Of a stretch of 64,000 nucleotides of DNA, positions 53,206 to 63,479 are shown piece after piece. The stretch's first letter is position 1; each line of letters starts with the position of its first letter. Location: positions 1 to 64,000 of the forward strand of contig CAJWFK010000004.1 in the NCBI GenBank assembly GCA_913031125.1, written 5' to 3'. The notes below the pieces were generated by a model. That model had not been told where the DNA came from, ran no database searches, and was given only the letters and a program-made list of their open reading frames with translations. The position numbers and the translations under genes were made by a program. Source of the stretch: an uncultured Woeseia sp. Lineage in GTDB: Bacteria > Pseudomonadota > Gammaproteobacteria > Steroidobacterales > Woeseiaceae.

Positions 53206-53525
53206 TAAACGGCTCCACTTTTAGGTCGGTGTTTGGTTACTTGCTGCTCTAACAAAACTTGTTGAGGTATATCCATGTCAGAACTTAAAATAATTGGCTG
53301 GGATGTGATAAGTTTCTTTATTATCGATGCCATTAATGTTTTATTGCGTTTAGCCAAGCAATGGGCAGAATTCATTAGATAACATGCTGATTGCACTATT
53401 GCTGCCCTACTAGCACTATTTAGCATTATGCCACAGAGCTATATGTTCCATATGCAAACTATAAACAACTTGTGTTGAAACACCGTTTCTAAGATTCAAC
53501 TTACACTAATGCCCAAATATAGAAT
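53206..53525. other. Divergent intergenic region between kinase and apbC
   Basis: About 320 bp without a certain gene. A minus-strand frame open from 53426 ends at the kinase start with a TAATG overlap and could give a coupled small protein of 43-73 aa. It has no good ribosome site and no recognisable domain, so I do not call it. A short dyad GAAAC-ACC-GTTTC lies at 53477-53489 ahead of apbC. The promoters of both divergent units must lie here. Confidence 0.5.
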
Positions 53526-54620
53526 GTGACCGTGCCTACAAAATCCGATATACGTAATGCTTTAAAGACTTTAACTCTTCCCTTGGTTGGCCGCCCAATA
53601 GTTGAGGTTGGAAAGGTGATCGACGTCACAGTTAACAGTGATGGGGTAAGTGTGACTATCGAATTAGGTTTTCCCGCATTGAACCTTTTTGCTGATATTG
53701 TTGATGCTATTACCGCTCATATGAAAGAAAAATGCAGTATTGATGCGATAAATGTCGAGGTCACTTCGAAGGTTACCGCTCATGGCGTACAGAGAAACCT
53801 GAAGCCGTTACCGAATGTGCGTAATGTAATTGCTGTAGCGTCGGGGAAAGGAGGGGTAGGCAAGTCGACTACTGCCGTTAATCTTGCATTAGCACTGGCG
53901 ACGAATGGTGCCAGCATAGGAATTCTTGATGCTGATATCTATGGCCCCAGTATTCCCTTAATGCTCGGTGTTTCCGGTATGAATCCAACAAGCGAAGATG
54001 GCCAATCGATGGAGCCAATCGAGGCTCATGACATACAGCTTATGTCCATTGGATTTTTGATTGATTCAGACCAGCCAATGGCCTGGCGTGGCCCAATGGT
54101 TACGCAGGCGTTGAACCAGATGTTACAGCAAACTCAGTGGAATGATCTTGACTACCTGATCGTTGATATGCCGCCAGGTACTGGCGATATTCAACTGACA
54201 CTGTCCCAGCAGGTACCGGTTAGTGGAGCGGTGATTGTCACGACTCCACAGGACATAGCTTTGCTTGATGCTCGGAAGGGGTTGCAGATGTTCCGTAAAG
54301 TATCTGTTCCGGTGCTTGGTATCGTGGAAAATATGAGTACCTATATCTGTGAGGGCTGTGGCCGTGAGGAACCTCTATTTGGGCGGGGCGGTGGCGAACA
54401 GATGGCTCTCGAGTACGATGTAGAGTTGTTGGGTCAGCTGCCTCTGGATCTTACGATTCGAGAACAGACTGATAGTGGTCGGCCTTGTGTGATTGCTGAT
54501 CCCGAAGGAGGGCCTGCAATTTCTTATAATCGTACAGCCATGCGGATGGCTGCAGGGTTAGCGGTGCAGGGGAAAGACTACAGTAGCAAGTTCCCCAACA
54601 TAGTTATAGAAAATAGCTAA
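53526..54620 (+). CDS. apbC: Mrp/ApbC iron-sulfur cluster carrier ATPase
   Basis: 364 aa. N-terminal DUF59/MIP18-like domain (~residues 1-85), then a ParA/MinD-type P-loop ATPase with the deviant Walker [11 protein letters not shown] at ~residue 107. The bridging Cys pair is in YICEGCG, where the Fe-S cluster is held between subunits. Delivers Fe-S clusters to apoproteins in the cytosol. GTG start; the stop overlaps the dcd start. Confidence 0.95.
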   Translation: MTVPTKSDIRNALKTLTLPLVGRPIVEVGKVIDVTVNSDGVSVTIELGFPALNLFADIVDAITAHMKEKCSIDAINVEVTSKVTAHGVQRNLKPLPNVRNVIAVASGKGGVGKSTTAVNLALALATNGASIGILDADIYGPSIPLMLGVSGMNPTSEDGQSMEPIEAHDIQLMSIGFLIDSDQPMAWRGPMVTQALNQMLQQTQWNDLDYLIVDMPPGTGDIQLTLSQQVPVSGAVIVTTPQDIALLDARKGLQMFRKVSVPVLGIVENMSTYICEGCGREEPLFGRGGGEQMALEYDVELLGQLPLDLTIREQTDSGRPCVIADPEGGPAISYNRTAMRMAAGLAVQGKDYSSKFPNIVIENS

Positions 54621-55186
54621 TGACCATCAAAGCAGATCATTGGATACGCAAGATGGCCCATGAAGAGCTCATGATAGAGCCGTTTGAACCAGGGCAGATA
54701 CGGAACAGCGACTACGGACGAATCGTGTCCTATGGAACGTCAAGTTATGGCTACGATGTACGGTGCGCTGATGAATTTAAGGTTTTTACAAATATTGAGT
54801 CCGCATTTGTTGATCCCAAATCATTTGATGAATCAAGTTTTGTCGATAAGAAGAGTGATGTTTGTGTTATTCCACCTAACTCGTTTGCACTGGCGCGGAC
54901 CGTCGAATATTTCAGAATTCCACGGAATGTTCTAACGATTTGTCTGGGAAAGTCCACTTATGCTCGGTGCGGTATTATCGTGAATGTGACACCGCTTGAA
55001 CCTGAATGGGAAGGGCACGTCACTTTGGAGTTTTCGAATACGACGCCACTGCCTGCCAAGATATATGCTAATGAGGGCGTTGCGCAGATGTTGTTCTTTG
55101 AGTCTGATGAGGAATGCGAGATGTCTTACAAGGACCGCGGTGGAAAATACCAGGGCCAACAGGGTGTCACACTCCCAAAGACTTAG
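54620..55186 (+). CDS. dcd: dCTP deaminase
   Basis: 188 aa trimeric enzyme making dUTP from dCTP for thymidylate synthesis. Motifs: [40 protein letters not shown] with the catalytic Glu nearby, and the C-terminal [14 protein letters not shown] that closes the active site. The apbC-dcd pairing is common in gammaproteobacteria. Confidence 0.97.
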   Translation: MTIKADHWIRKMAHEELMIEPFEPGQIRNSDYGRIVSYGTSSYGYDVRCADEFKVFTNIESAFVDPKSFDESSFVDKKSDVCVIPPNSFALARTVEYFRIPRNVLTICLGKSTYARCGIIVNVTPLEPEWEGHVTLEFSNTTPLPAKIYANEGVAQMLFFESDEECEMSYKDRGGKYQGQQGVTLPKT

Positions 55187-55231
55187 ACAAAAATCCAGCC
55201 CGATCTCTTGATGGGTTCTAAATATTAAAAT

Positions 55232-55891
55232 TTAGGAATATTGGATCGGTTTTAGCAAGAGTTTCCCGTCTAAATAAGCTGCACCGCCTTCATACTTTAG
55301 TCGCTCCATACTCAAAAGCGATAGCGCTTCAGGATAAATTTGATGTTCGATCTTTAATACACGTGCCGCTAGTTGCTCCGCGGTATCCTCTCTCTTAATA
55401 GGCACTCGTCCCTGAATGATCATTGGACCAGCGTCTAATTCCTCGGTAGCAAAGTGAACTGTGCTTCCGGCCCATTTTTCACCAGCATCAATTGCCCTCT
55501 GATGTGTATTCAGGCCTGGATAATCGGGCAATAATGAAGGATGGATATTTAAGATGCGTCCTTCAAATTTAGCGATAAAGATAGGGGTAAGGACGCGCAT
55601 AAAACCAGCGAGAATTATAAAATCCGGTAGGTAGGGGTCGAGTGCTTCGACTAATGCTGCATCAAATGATTGCCGATCTGGATAGTTGTTGTGGCTGATG
55701 CAAACTGTTGGAATCTGAGCATTGTTAGCGCGGGAAAGCCCGGCTGCTCCAGAATTATTACTCAGCACTACGCAGAGATCCAAAGCAAGATCTCCTGTTT
55801 GGATTTTATCAATGAACGACTGAAGATTTGTGCCGCTGCCTGAGATAAGAACAGCTGCTCGTCTTCGATTGGGCCTAAAATTAGTCATCAA
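55232..55891 (-). CDS. purN: Phosphoribosylglycinamide formyltransferase 1
   Basis: 219 aa; transfers formyl from 10-formyl-tetrahydrofolate to GAR in purine synthesis. The substrate loop is [11 protein letters not shown] and the catalytic block [14 protein letters not shown] with Asn and His; the catalytic Asp is in EELDAGPMI. The start overlaps the purM stop by 4 bp. Confidence 0.97.
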   Translation of the reverse strand: MMTNFRPNRRRAAVLISGSGTNLQSFIDKIQTGDLALDLCVVLSNNSGAAGLSRANNAQIPTVCISHNNYPDRQSFDAALVEALDPYLPDFIILAGFMRVLTPIFIAKFEGRILNIHPSLLPDYPGLNTHQRAIDAGEKWAGSTVHFATEELDAGPMIIQGRVPIKREDTAEQLAARVLKIEHQIYPEALSLLSMERLKYEGGAAYLDGKLLLKPIQYS

Positions 55892-56907
55892 ACGTAAACG
55901 ACTGGGCCTTCATCAGCGGCTACTGATCCGATAACCCATGCAGACTCACCGCATGTTTCGAGTGTAGTTAGTGCATCAGAGACTTCAGATTGAGGGATAA
56001 CAAGCGCCACACCAACCCCACAGTTGAAGGTACGTCGCATTTCCGCGGTATCTATTCGGCCAGATGTTTGCAGCCAATCAAAAATAGGAGGTTGCTTCCA
56101 GCTATTAATATAGATTTCTGCATGTAAGTTTTTTGGCAGGATACGGGGCACGTTTTCCGTTATTCCACCACCTGTAATGTGGGCGAGCCCCTTGAGATTG
56201 AATGATTCCATCAGCTGCATTACGGGCTTTACATAAATTCGTGTTGGTTCCATCAATAATGTTGCGACATCGCACCCCTCAACGTCTCTTTCAGTTGTTA
56301 TTTCCAGTATTTTTCTGATTAGAGAATATCCGTTTGAGTGTGGCCCACTTGATGGGAGTGCAATAATTGAGTCACCTTCGCAAATTGAACTACCATCAAT
56401 TAGTTCATCCCGCTCTACAGCACCAACACAGAAACCAGCTAAGTCATACTCACCAATAGCATACATGTCGGGCATCTCTGCAGTTTCTCCTCCGATCAAT
56501 GCCGCACCAGATTGTTCACAGCCGTTTGCTATACCGCTGATCACTGCTGCTGCAATCTCCTGGTCGAGCTTTCCACAAGCAAAATAATCAAGGAAGAATA
56601 GTGGCTCTGCACCGTGGGCGAGTATATCGTTGACACACATTGCGACCAGGTCTATTCCAATTGTGTCGTGAATGCCAGTTAGTTGTGCAAGTTTTAATTT
56701 TGTTCCGACACCATCTGTGCCTGATACTAGGACAGGTTCTTTATAGCGATCGGGAGGTAGAGCGAATAGCCCTCCAAAACCGCCGAGCCCCGCGATAACT
56801 TCTGGTCGTGTAGTTCTTGCCGCAAGATGCTTGATCCGTTCGACAAGCGTGTTGCCTGCCTCTATATCAACACCAGCATCCTTATAGGTTAATGGCTTTG
56901 AGGTCAT
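55888..56907 (-). CDS. purM: Phosphoribosylformylglycinamidine cyclo-ligase (AIR synthetase)
   Basis: 339 aa from ATG 56907, the usual length; an upstream in-frame start at 56964 adds 19 unrelated residues. ATP-dependent ring closure of FGAM to AIR. Motifs: [13 protein letters not shown], the [12 protein letters not shown] nucleotide loop, [11 protein letters not shown] and [14 protein letters not shown]. Divergent from the DUF2066 gene, an arrangement common in gammaproteobacteria. Confidence 0.97.
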   Translation of the reverse strand: MTSKPLTYKDAGVDIEAGNTLVERIKHLAARTTRPEVIAGLGGFGGLFALPPDRYKEPVLVSGTDGVGTKLKLAQLTGIHDTIGIDLVAMCVNDILAHGAEPLFFLDYFACGKLDQEIAAAVISGIANGCEQSGAALIGGETAEMPDMYAIGEYDLAGFCVGAVERDELIDGSSICEGDSIIALPSSGPHSNGYSLIRKILEITTERDVEGCDVATLLMEPTRIYVKPVMQLMESFNLKGLAHITGGGITENVPRILPKNLHAEIYINSWKQPPIFDWLQTSGRIDTAEMRRTFNCGVGVALVIPQSEVSDALTTLETCGESAWVIGSVAADEGPVVYV

Positions 56908-57055
56908 AATTTTTTCAATATAATTATTTTCACATGTTACCTTGGACGAATATTTTAAGAACAATGCGTAGTAAACGTCTCAGGACGATATAATAGGTTT
57001 TTCGCAGGTATGGGAAAACACCCACGAATCAAGACCTGTTAGCTGAATTATCTGC

Positions 57056-58174
57056 ATGTTAACTAATTTATTACAAAGACGACGATCTGTCTCTATATCT
57101 CTAGCTAGGTACCTATTAGTTAGCGGCATATTAACGACTGCACTAATTGGTGAGGTCGGACACACCCTAGAAATAGCTTCGCCCTATACGGTTGAGGTTC
57201 ATTTGGATCCGGAAGACCAAGATGCAGAGAAGAATGCGTATGTCACCGCATTGACAGAAGCCCTGATACGTATTACTGGCAGCAATATTGCGGCTAACAC
57301 AGAAACAGCATCAATATTATTTGCAAATCCGATTCGTTACGTCTTGCAGCAAAAATTCGGAGTTAATAACACGTTGATTGTCACTCTAGATGGTCCGGCA
57401 ATTGAACAGACATTGCGTGCTGCTAATGTTTCTGTATGGAGCTTAGACAGACCGCTCACGATTATTTGGTTAGCGGTTGATAGAGGTTTAGGAAATCGCG
57501 AAATTGTCTCAGCGGAAGACTCTGGTTATGGTTTTGATGGCGCGATTGTGCAAAATAATTTATTAAGGGAGAGATTGCATAGTGTAGCTACTCGTTACGG
57601 TGTACCTATCATTTTTCCATTGTTAGATATTGAGGATTTAGGGAACATCGGATTTATAGACATTTGGGGCGGATTTGATGCGTCGCTGCTTAATGCTTCA
57701 TCGCGCTACAAGACGTCATCGGTGCTCGTCGGACGTATCAAAATTGATGATCCTGAACCCTCTCGTTGGACTTGGTACATTGGAGAGGACCGTATCGATT
57801 GGACAGGGGAACCGGAGCAAGCTATCGAAGAACTGGCTAAAGGCTTAGCTTTACGTGATGCAGGGCGTTCCCAATATGGTGATCAATTGTTTGAATTGGT
57901 TATATCGGGAGTTAATTCAGTTGATGCCTATGGACAGGTGCAGAGTTATTTGGAGAACATTGGAGGTATCCAGAGTGTAAAGGTGAAAATGGTAGTATCA
58001 AATCAAATCACGTACTTAGTTGAGTTTCTTGGGGGGAGTGAGCGGTTAAAAAAATCGCTAGCGTCAAGTGGTTTTTTGTTGGCAGAAAATGCGAACCATC
58101 CGACGAATTTTCCGAATTCTGAAAGCTCCGAGATGCTCCAAATTAATGCTTTATTTTATAGGTACGTTCATTGA
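57056..58174 (+). CDS. DUF2066 domain protein, exported
   Basis: 372 aa with an N-terminal signal/anchor after a basic start (LLQRRRSV), then a periplasmic domain beginning YTVEVHLDPEDQDAEKNAY and ALTEALIRITGS, the DUF2066 signature. The function is not established. Its place opposite purM and upstream of the pgsA-like, permease and hda genes matches the conserved gammaproteobacterial block. Confidence 0.85.
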   Translation: MLTNLLQRRRSVSISLARYLLVSGILTTALIGEVGHTLEIASPYTVEVHLDPEDQDAEKNAYVTALTEALIRITGSNIAANTETASILFANPIRYVLQQKFGVNNTLIVTLDGPAIEQTLRAANVSVWSLDRPLTIIWLAVDRGLGNREIVSAEDSGYGFDGAIVQNNLLRERLHSVATRYGVPIIFPLLDIEDLGNIGFIDIWGGFDASLLNASSRYKTSSVLVGRIKIDDPEPSRWTWYIGEDRIDWTGEPEQAIEELAKGLALRDAGRSQYGDQLFELVISGVNSVDAYGQVQSYLENIGGIQSVKVKMVVSNQITYLVEFLGGSERLKKSLASSGFLLAENANHPTNFPNSESSEMLQINALFYRYVH

Positions 58175-58238
58175 AATTATTCGGTCTTAATATGGTTGGA
58201 GAAATTACTAGAATAATGAGAGTAGGGAGACTAGTTAA

Positions 58239-58811
58239 ATGACGTTAAGTTGGCTCCCTAACTTTATTTCCATTGCACGTATTGCGCTTGTTGGACCTAT
58301 TTTGATTTATATTCAAACAGAACAATATGGCTTAGCACTTGCACTATTTTTAGTTGCCGGTGTATCCGACGGTATCGATGGTTATCTAGCTAAGACTTTT
58401 GATTGGCAGACACGTTTAGGCGTGATATTGGATCCGTTCGCTGACAAGGTTCTGGTGGGTGTGACGTTTTTCGCAATCTTTATCAACGGTCTTGCCCCAT
58501 TATGGTTTGCGGTACTAGTGATTTTTCGCGATATCGTCATTATGACCAGCGCAATCACCTACAATTTCTGTGTATCTAAGCTGCAAGGTGAGCCAACGCG
58601 CATAAGCAAGCTGAACACCGCTCTTCAAATCATTTTCATTATCTGCATATTAAGCGAAGCTGGGATTGGCTGGCCAGGGCAATTTTTCATCACTCTCATA
58701 GGTGCTGGTATGACGGTGACACTTATCGTCAGCAGTGTTGATTATCTCACTTCCTGGATGCGTGGAGCTAGAGAAAAACGCTTACGATTGAGAGCTGCTG
58801 AGGCGAAATAA
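58239..58811 (+). CDS. CDP-alcohol phosphatidyltransferase (PgsA-like)
   Basis: 190 aa, about six membrane helices. The family motif D-G-x2-D-G-x2-A-x8-9-G-x3-D-x3-D is complete in SDGIDGYLAKTF followed by LGVILDPFADK. Forms phospholipid head groups such as phosphatidylglycerolphosphate from CDP-diacylglycerol in the inner membrane. In this conserved position it is usually annotated as a PgsA relative; the true alcohol acceptor is not proven. Confidence 0.88.
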   Translation: MTLSWLPNFISIARIALVGPILIYIQTEQYGLALALFLVAGVSDGIDGYLAKTFDWQTRLGVILDPFADKVLVGVTFFAIFINGLAPLWFAVLVIFRDIVIMTSAITYNFCVSKLQGEPTRISKLNTALQIIFIICILSEAGIGWPGQFFITLIGAGMTVTLIVSSVDYLTSWMRGAREKRLRLRAAEAK

Positions 58812-58813
58812 AT

Positions 58814-59902
58814 ATGAATATAGTCCTCCGCACAAATTGGTTGATTGCTATGGCCTTTGTCGGGTGGCTTGTCTGGTTATTAGCACCAGTACTCACTCCT
58901 TTCATTGTAGCTACATTATTAGCTTACATAGGTGATCCATTTGCCGAGCGATTAGAGAGTTTTAAGCTTCCGCGCACTATTGCAGTAGTCGTTGTTTTTT
59001 TACTGACATTTTTAGGGCTTGGTTTGTTAGTACTGCTTGTTGTGCCACTTATTCATAGCCAAGTTGCGGCTTTTTTGACTGCATTACCAGCTATCGTTCT
59101 AAATGCTGAACAGGTATGGCTTCCAAATTTGACTGGACTTTTTGGGTTGAATTTTGACCAGGGGATTGGCTTAGGTGCCTTTGTCGGACGTTATGCTGAC
59201 GTAGCTAGCAACTGGGCAGGTACCATTCTTGTATCCTTGTCAAAAAGTGGGGGAGCATTGGTTGCTGGAGTAATCAGCCTATTCCTAGTTCCCATTCTGA
59301 CATTCTATCTCTTACGAGATTGGAATCAGATTTTAGCTCGGATGAGTAACTTAGTACCGGCCGCTCAACGAGATACAATATTGCAATTAGTTAGGGAGGC
59401 AGACGAGGTACTTGGTGCTTTCCTCAGGGGGCAGATTTTGGTTATGGCCTCTTTGGCAATTATTTATTCGATTGGCCTTAAGTTGGTTGGCCTAGAATTT
59501 TCGATTGCGATTGGTGTAGTTGCAGGCTTAGTTAGTTTCGTGCCTTACCTTGGCTTTATTTGCGGTATTTTGCTAGCTAGTTTGACGGTAATGCTAGAGC
59601 CGACACCACTAGTTGCATTTGCCGGCGTGGCGGGAACATTCGTACTCGGACAAATTTTAGAGAGTACTGTCTTGACTCCAAAGCTTGTGGGTGACCGCAT
59701 CGGGCTCCATCCGGTTGCAGTTATTTTTGCGATTGCCGCAGGCGGGCAGCTTTTTGGGGTTTTCGGAATACTTCTGGCATTACCAGCAGCAGCCATATCG
59801 TCCGTCCTACTTAGATTCGCCTATAACGTCTATTTGAATCCCAACATTTCAGGTAAAGCGGTAACTAGTTCAACTCCACATATCGAGGAAACTCAGAATT
59901 GA
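58814..59902 (+). CDS. AI-2E family (PerM/UPF0118) permease
   Basis: 362 aa integral membrane protein with about eight helices, the family's central amphipathic region and C-terminal LVSFVPYLGFICGILLASL and GDRIGLHPVAVIFAIAAGGQLFG. Members export autoinducer-2 or act as Na+/H+ or osmotic carriers; the role here is unknown. It starts 2 bp after the phosphatidyltransferase stop and overlaps hda by 4 bp. Confidence 0.92.
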   Translation: MNIVLRTNWLIAMAFVGWLVWLLAPVLTPFIVATLLAYIGDPFAERLESFKLPRTIAVVVVFLLTFLGLGLLVLLVVPLIHSQVAAFLTALPAIVLNAEQVWLPNLTGLFGLNFDQGIGLGAFVGRYADVASNWAGTILVSLSKSGGALVAGVISLFLVPILTFYLLRDWNQILARMSNLVPAAQRDTILQLVREADEVLGAFLRGQILVMASLAIIYSIGLKLVGLEFSIAIGVVAGLVSFVPYLGFICGILLASLTVMLEPTPLVAFAGVAGTFVLGQILESTVLTPKLVGDRIGLHPVAVIFAIAAGGQLFGVFGILLALPAAAISSVLLRFAYNVYLNPNISGKAVTSSTPHIEETQN

Positions 59903-60591
59903 GCCAGCTAGCTTTGCCACTGAAACTTCATGATCACGCCGTATTTGAAAGTTTCCTGCCGGCGCGGAATGAGACATTAGTTGCCTTTTTAATCGAGATT
60001 GTAAACGCTGCTTCTGGTCCTGGTGTATGGTTCTGGGGAGCAAAAGGGACGGGGAAAACTCATTTACTTCAGGCTGTCTGTGAGCGTGCGGGTAGTTATG
60101 CCCAGTATGTGCCTTTACGAGAACTGGTTGCGGCTGAGTCGGCGATTCTTGATGGACTGCAAAGCCGGCAGTTCGTTTGTATTGACGATGTAGATACTGT
60201 AGCCGGGGATGAGATATGGGAGCTGGCGTTATTCTCTTTATCCAACATGCTTACCGATTCGGGTGGGGTGATGATTTGCACGGCCTCTTCGGCCCCACGT
60301 AAATGCGGATTTGCACTTGCGGATCTGGGTAGTCGGTTTGGAAAACTCCCTGCATTTCATCTGCGTACTCTGGCAGAGTCAGAGCGTATCGAGGCGCTAC
60401 AGTTAAGAGCACGATATCGTGGAATTGAGCTTCCGACAGAAACCGCCAATTATCTATTGACACGAAGCAAGCGCGATATGGCCAGCCTCTATGCAACCCT
60501 TGATAAACTAGATACAGAAGCGCTTAAAGCAAAGCGGCGGCTGACAATTCCATTTGTTAGGGAGATACTGGGAATTAGCTTAACTAGCTGA
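59899..60591 (+). CDS. hda: DnaA regulatory inactivator Hda
   Basis: 230 aa AAA+ protein related to the DnaA ATPase domain but without its DNA-binding domain. Walker A GAKGTGKTHLL, Walker B FVCIDDVDTV, sensor region GSRFGKLPAFHL. The N-terminal SQLALPLKL is the clamp-binding motif by which Hda joins the beta sliding clamp to promote DnaA-ATP hydrolysis. TTG start overlapping the permease stop. Confidence 0.93.
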   Translation: MSQLALPLKLHDHAVFESFLPARNETLVAFLIEIVNAASGPGVWFWGAKGTGKTHLLQAVCERAGSYAQYVPLRELVAAESAILDGLQSRQFVCIDDVDTVAGDEIWELALFSLSNMLTDSGGVMICTASSAPRKCGFALADLGSRFGKLPAFHLRTLAESERIEALQLRARYRGIELPTETANYLLTRSKRDMASLYATLDKLDTEALKAKRRLTIPFVREILGISLTS

Positions 60592-61174
60592 GTTTTACGG
60601 CTAAGCTGGCAATTCGTGTACCGAGTGCTCTGGCAACTTTTCGTTCTTCGTCGGAGAGACAGTCGGCGTCGCGATTCCAGGTAACATGGCTCGCGCCATA
60701 AGGGGAGCCTCCTGTCCTGGTGGATGATAGAGCCGACTCAGTAAAGGGTATTCCAACCAAAAACATTCCGTGGTGCAAAAGTGGAAGTGCCATTGTAAGC
60801 AGGGTTGTCTCTTGGCCGCCATGCAGGGTTGATGTCGATGTAAAAACTCCAGCCGGTTTGCTATTCAAAGTTCCTTTGGCCCATTCGGTACCGGTACTGT
60901 CTATGAAATGCTTTAAGGGCGCAGCCATATTACCAAAGCGGGTAGGGCTACCCATTACAAGTCCGCCGCATTCATGCAGGTCTTTTGCAACGACGTAGGG
61001 GGGGCCTTTTTCAGGGGGCTCGATGTCAGGGGTAGCTGTTAAAGCAGATAAGGCTGGTACAGTACGAAGTCTCGAAGTGGCAGCAGTTACGGTATCTATA
61101 CCCAGACAAACTTCGCGCGCTAGAGCTTCGGTAGCCCCGAAGCGTGAGTAGTATAGTACTAGTATTTCATTCAC
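60584..61174 (-). CDS. wrbA: NAD(P)H:quinone oxidoreductase, WrbA type
   Basis: 196 aa flavodoxin-like FMN protein. FMN-phosphate loop YYSRFGATEALA; typical WrbA blocks GSPTRFGNMAAPLKHF, STLHGGQETTLL and HHGMFLVGIPF. Two-electron reduction of quinones. It overlaps hda at the 3' end (convergent) and is overlapped by the arsC-like gene at its start. Confidence 0.93.
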   Translation of the reverse strand: MNEILVLYYSRFGATEALAREVCLGIDTVTAATSRLRTVPALSALTATPDIEPPEKGPPYVVAKDLHECGGLVMGSPTRFGNMAAPLKHFIDSTGTEWAKGTLNSKPAGVFTSTSTLHGGQETTLLTMALPLLHHGMFLVGIPFTESALSSTRTGGSPYGASHVTWNRDADCLSDEERKVARALGTRIASLAVKLS

Positions 61175-61524
61175 AGTAGCTGCAAGACATTTTCTGGTGG
61201 TCGGCCGATAACGGCTCGTTCGTGTTTTTCATCAATCACAATTGGTCTCTGCAGAACTCGCGGATTTTGGTGTAACCAAGCTGCGAGGGCTTTCTCATCA
61301 TTAACTGGCACAGAGTTTCCCGCATTCTTAAAGTCATCTTCGTTACGCCTCAGGATGTCTCTTAGCGGGATACCCAGTAACCGGGAAATCCTGAGTAAAT
61401 TTTCACAATCTGGCGGTGACTCAAGGTACGGAATGATTGTTGGCTCAATACCTTTAGATTGGATTAATTGTAATGTTTTTCGTGATTTCGAGCAGCGAGG
61501 ATTATGGTAGATAGTTAGGCTCAT
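61171..61524 (-). CDS. arsC: ArsC-family reductase (glutaredoxin-dependent arsenate reductase type)
   Basis: 117 aa thioredoxin-fold protein with the active Cys in HNPRCSKSRKT and the arginine-containing blocks RPIVI and IGRPPENVL typical of ArsC. It may reduce arsenate, but chromosomal members beside wrbA often lack any other ars gene, as here, so the physiological substrate is uncertain. It overlaps wrbA by 4 bp. Confidence 0.9.
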   Translation of the reverse strand: MSLTIYHNPRCSKSRKTLQLIQSKGIEPTIIPYLESPPDCENLLRISRLLGIPLRDILRRNEDDFKNAGNSVPVNDEKALAAWLHQNPRVLQRPIVIDEKHERAVIGRPPENVLQLL

Positions 61525-61645
61525 GATCTTATTATGTTTAATGCAAAAAATTTATAATGTCTTTTAACTGTAACAGTAATCCCTTTTTCCGTCAGGGTAG
61601 TTAGTTAGCTTGACGAAGCGTAGCACCACTTGTTAGCTTTGACCG

Positions 61646-61990
61646 GTGGAAAATAAAATAAGTCATGGTCGTCTTAGCGGAGCGGACAACAGATTTAAGT
61701 GTGCCGCCTTGCTTGCCGTACTGTGTTTGATATCTTCCTGTGCGGCAGGTCCTCCTGTACAAGAAATGAGTGATGCAAGGCAGGCCATTGCTGTAGCGCG
61801 AGAAGCCGGAGCTGCTGACCACGCACCAGACGCCTTACGTGCAGCGCAGGCATATTTAGACAGCGCGCTCCGTAACCTCGCAAAAAAAGAATATGAGCTT
61901 GCCAAAATTAACGCTATTGAGGCCAAAAAAGACGCGCAAAATGCGCTAGCGTTGGCAGCGGGTTCGTCGACTAAAAATCCTAATCCTTAA
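61646..61990 (+). CDS. DUF4398-type small lipoprotein
   Basis: 114 aa, lipobox ISSC after a basic N-terminus, followed by a helical domain rich in Ala (EMSDARQAIAVAREAGA, KEYELAKINAIEAKKDAQNALAL) typical of DUF4398 envelope proteins. GTG start. Probably anchored in the outer membrane; function unknown. Confidence 0.8.
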   Translation: MENKISHGRLSGADNRFKCAALLAVLCLISSCAAGPPVQEMSDARQAIAVAREAGAADHAPDALRAAQAYLDSALRNLAKKEYELAKINAIEAKKDAQNALALAAGSSTKNPNP

Positions 61991-62008
61991 GTCAGAACAT
62001 CATTAGCT

Positions 62009-62272
62009 ATGTGTCGGTTGTTCAAAATAACTGGCCGTGTCCAGGGCGTGTTTTTCAGGGGAAGTACCCGAGATGTTTGTGTACGTTTAGATGTTAAGGG
62101 GCAAGCAGTTAATCTGATAGACGGTAGTGTTGAGGTGCGTATCTGCGGAGACAAGGCAGCTACCCAACAGGTCAGAAATTGGCTTAAGCGAGGACCCCCA
62201 ATGGCACGAGTAAGTTTAGTGCGGGAGTTAGTGACACAATGCACCCGTCCACAGGACTTTCTGGTTCAATAA
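62009..62272 (+). CDS. Acylphosphatase
   Basis: 87 aa, the standard size. It hydrolyses acyl-phosphate bonds such as acetyl phosphate. Phosphate-cradle motif GRVQGVFFRGSTR with the catalytic Arg, and the Asn-containing strand VNLIDGSVEV (usual GWVRNxxDGxVE). The Trp-Val-x-Asn block is altered to QAVNL, but Asn is kept. It starts 18 bp after the lipoprotein stop. Confidence 0.92.
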   Translation: MCRLFKITGRVQGVFFRGSTRDVCVRLDVKGQAVNLIDGSVEVRICGDKAATQQVRNWLKRGPPMARVSLVRELVTQCTRPQDFLVQ

Positions 62273-62279
62273 GTTTGTG

Positions 62280-62792
62280 CTATCTGTTGATATATTTAGA
62301 TGGAAGTTCCTGATTGCCTTCTGGCTGGGTGGACCATGACGAAATCCACCAGCGTCCTTCATCCCAATATATCGATAAGCTATTGATACCACGGGATACT
62401 GCCGGACCATCCTCAGTATTACGAATTTCAAAGGTGCTCCAGACATGTGCTAGGTTGCCATACTGTTCGGTAATTCGCCCTATTTCTACTTCAAAGAACC
62501 CCTCGGTATAAGGTACTTCAATTGTGGTTTGCTCTGTTAGGAGGTTATGCCGTTGTGCTAACCCATTGTCATTGGTCCTGCTGATGATGGCATGCGGAGC
62601 ATGTAATGACTCATCGCGTGCTGCATTGTAGCTGTATCCTATGGGACCAGAAACAACCTCGTAATACGCGGCAACTAAGGCATCAATAGTTTCAACATCA
62701 GTTGCTAGTGGATAGTCATTTGCATAATTATTGCTAACCATTGTGAAGCATATTCCAATCGTGATCAGTATTTTTCGTAAGGTTCTTTTCAT
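62280..62792 (-). CDS. Exported NTF2-like protein
   Basis: 170 aa with signal peptide (cleavage near SNNYAND). The body shows an NTF2/SnoaL-like cone fold pattern: an initial helix (DALVAAYYEVVSG), then strands ending AHVWSTFEIR and INSLSIYWDEGRWWISSW. Such proteins bind small molecules or act as light enzymes; no catalytic residues can be assigned. Confidence 0.75.
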   Translation of the reverse strand: MKRTLRKILITIGICFTMVSNNYANDYPLATDVETIDALVAAYYEVVSGPIGYSYNAARDESLHAPHAIISRTNDNGLAQRHNLLTEQTTIEVPYTEGFFEVEIGRITEQYGNLAHVWSTFEIRNTEDGPAVSRGINSLSIYWDEGRWWISSWSTQPEGNQELPSKYINR

Positions 62793-62888
62793 TACAATTT
62801 TGCTCTAGTGTGAACTTGGTTTCCGGTGTGTTTTCTTAAGTTATTCTTATCTATAGTTTTTCAAAACAGTGCGATGGCATTCCAGAAT

Positions 62889-63479
62889 TTATCGTTTAAA
62901 CCACTTCAACCTAAGTTTTGTCAACACTTTATCAGGATATGTATTTTTACCCAGCGAACCATTGTAACGGGCTAGGGCTCGTTTCAAGTCTCCATTTTCA
63001 AGATCGATGTAATACTTTAGAATTGTGCAGCCGAAACGCAGATTGGTTGCAATGCGCATGAGGTTATCGTTAGGTCGGCCTATTTCATTAAGCCAGAAAG
63101 GCATGATCTGCATTAGACCTTGAGCGCCCGCAACTGAAATTGCGAAACGATCAAAATTACTTTCGATGTCGATCACAGCAAGAATTAATTCTGGGGGTAA
63201 ATCGGCTCGGAGAGCTTCATAATGGACTCGCTGTAGAATTTCAATTCGCTCTCTTGGATCTTTGACCTGTGCCTCAAGACGGGCAGCCATATCTGTCAGC
63301 CATACTTGAGCTTCGAACTGATCCGGAAAGCTGTCCATTTGGTTTGCAGCCTCACCCAGCAATTCGATCAGTTCGCGTTCATGTAAATTCTGTGTAAGAG
63401 CAAAGGGTGAATAAATGGCGATAATGAATGAAATGAATAGGGTACTTCGCCGCTCGATTAGTCTTTGTATTTGTGCCAG
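62889..63479 (-). CDS. Lytic transglycosylase (SLT family 1), apparent CTG start
   Basis: Peptidoglycan-cleaving lysozyme-like protein. Catalytic Glu in AVIDIESNFD, then GLMQIMP and LARYNGSLG, the family order. No ATG, GTG or TTG is in frame ahead of the signal peptide. The frame from CTG at 63479 gives 196 aa with a basic start (IQRLIERRST) and a hydrophobic core ending near SPFALTQ. A perfect AGGAGG (63489-63494) lies 9 bases before that CTG. The first conventional start (TTG 63362) would delete the signal. It is directly downstream of proS, a frequent pairing. Confidence 0.85.
   Translation of the reverse strand: MAQIQRLIERRSTLFISFIIAIYSPFALTQNLHERELIELLGEAANQMDSFPDQFEAQVWLTDMAARLEAQVKDPRERIEILQRVHYEALRADLPPELILAVIDIESNFDRFAISVAGAQGLMQIMPFWLNEIGRPNDNLMRIATNLRFGCTILKYYIDLENGDLKRALARYNGSLGKNTYPDKVLTKLRLKWFKR

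Noticed and set aside
53205-53426. Small ORF upstream of and overlapping the kinase start
   Set aside because: The TAATG overlap is suggestive, but there is no ribosome site, no domain and several equal starts; noted in the intergenic entry only.
55218-55235. CTAAAT/ATTTAG stem at the dcd-purN junction as a bidirectional terminator
   Set aside because: All but two pairs are A-T, too weak, and it runs into the purN stop codon.
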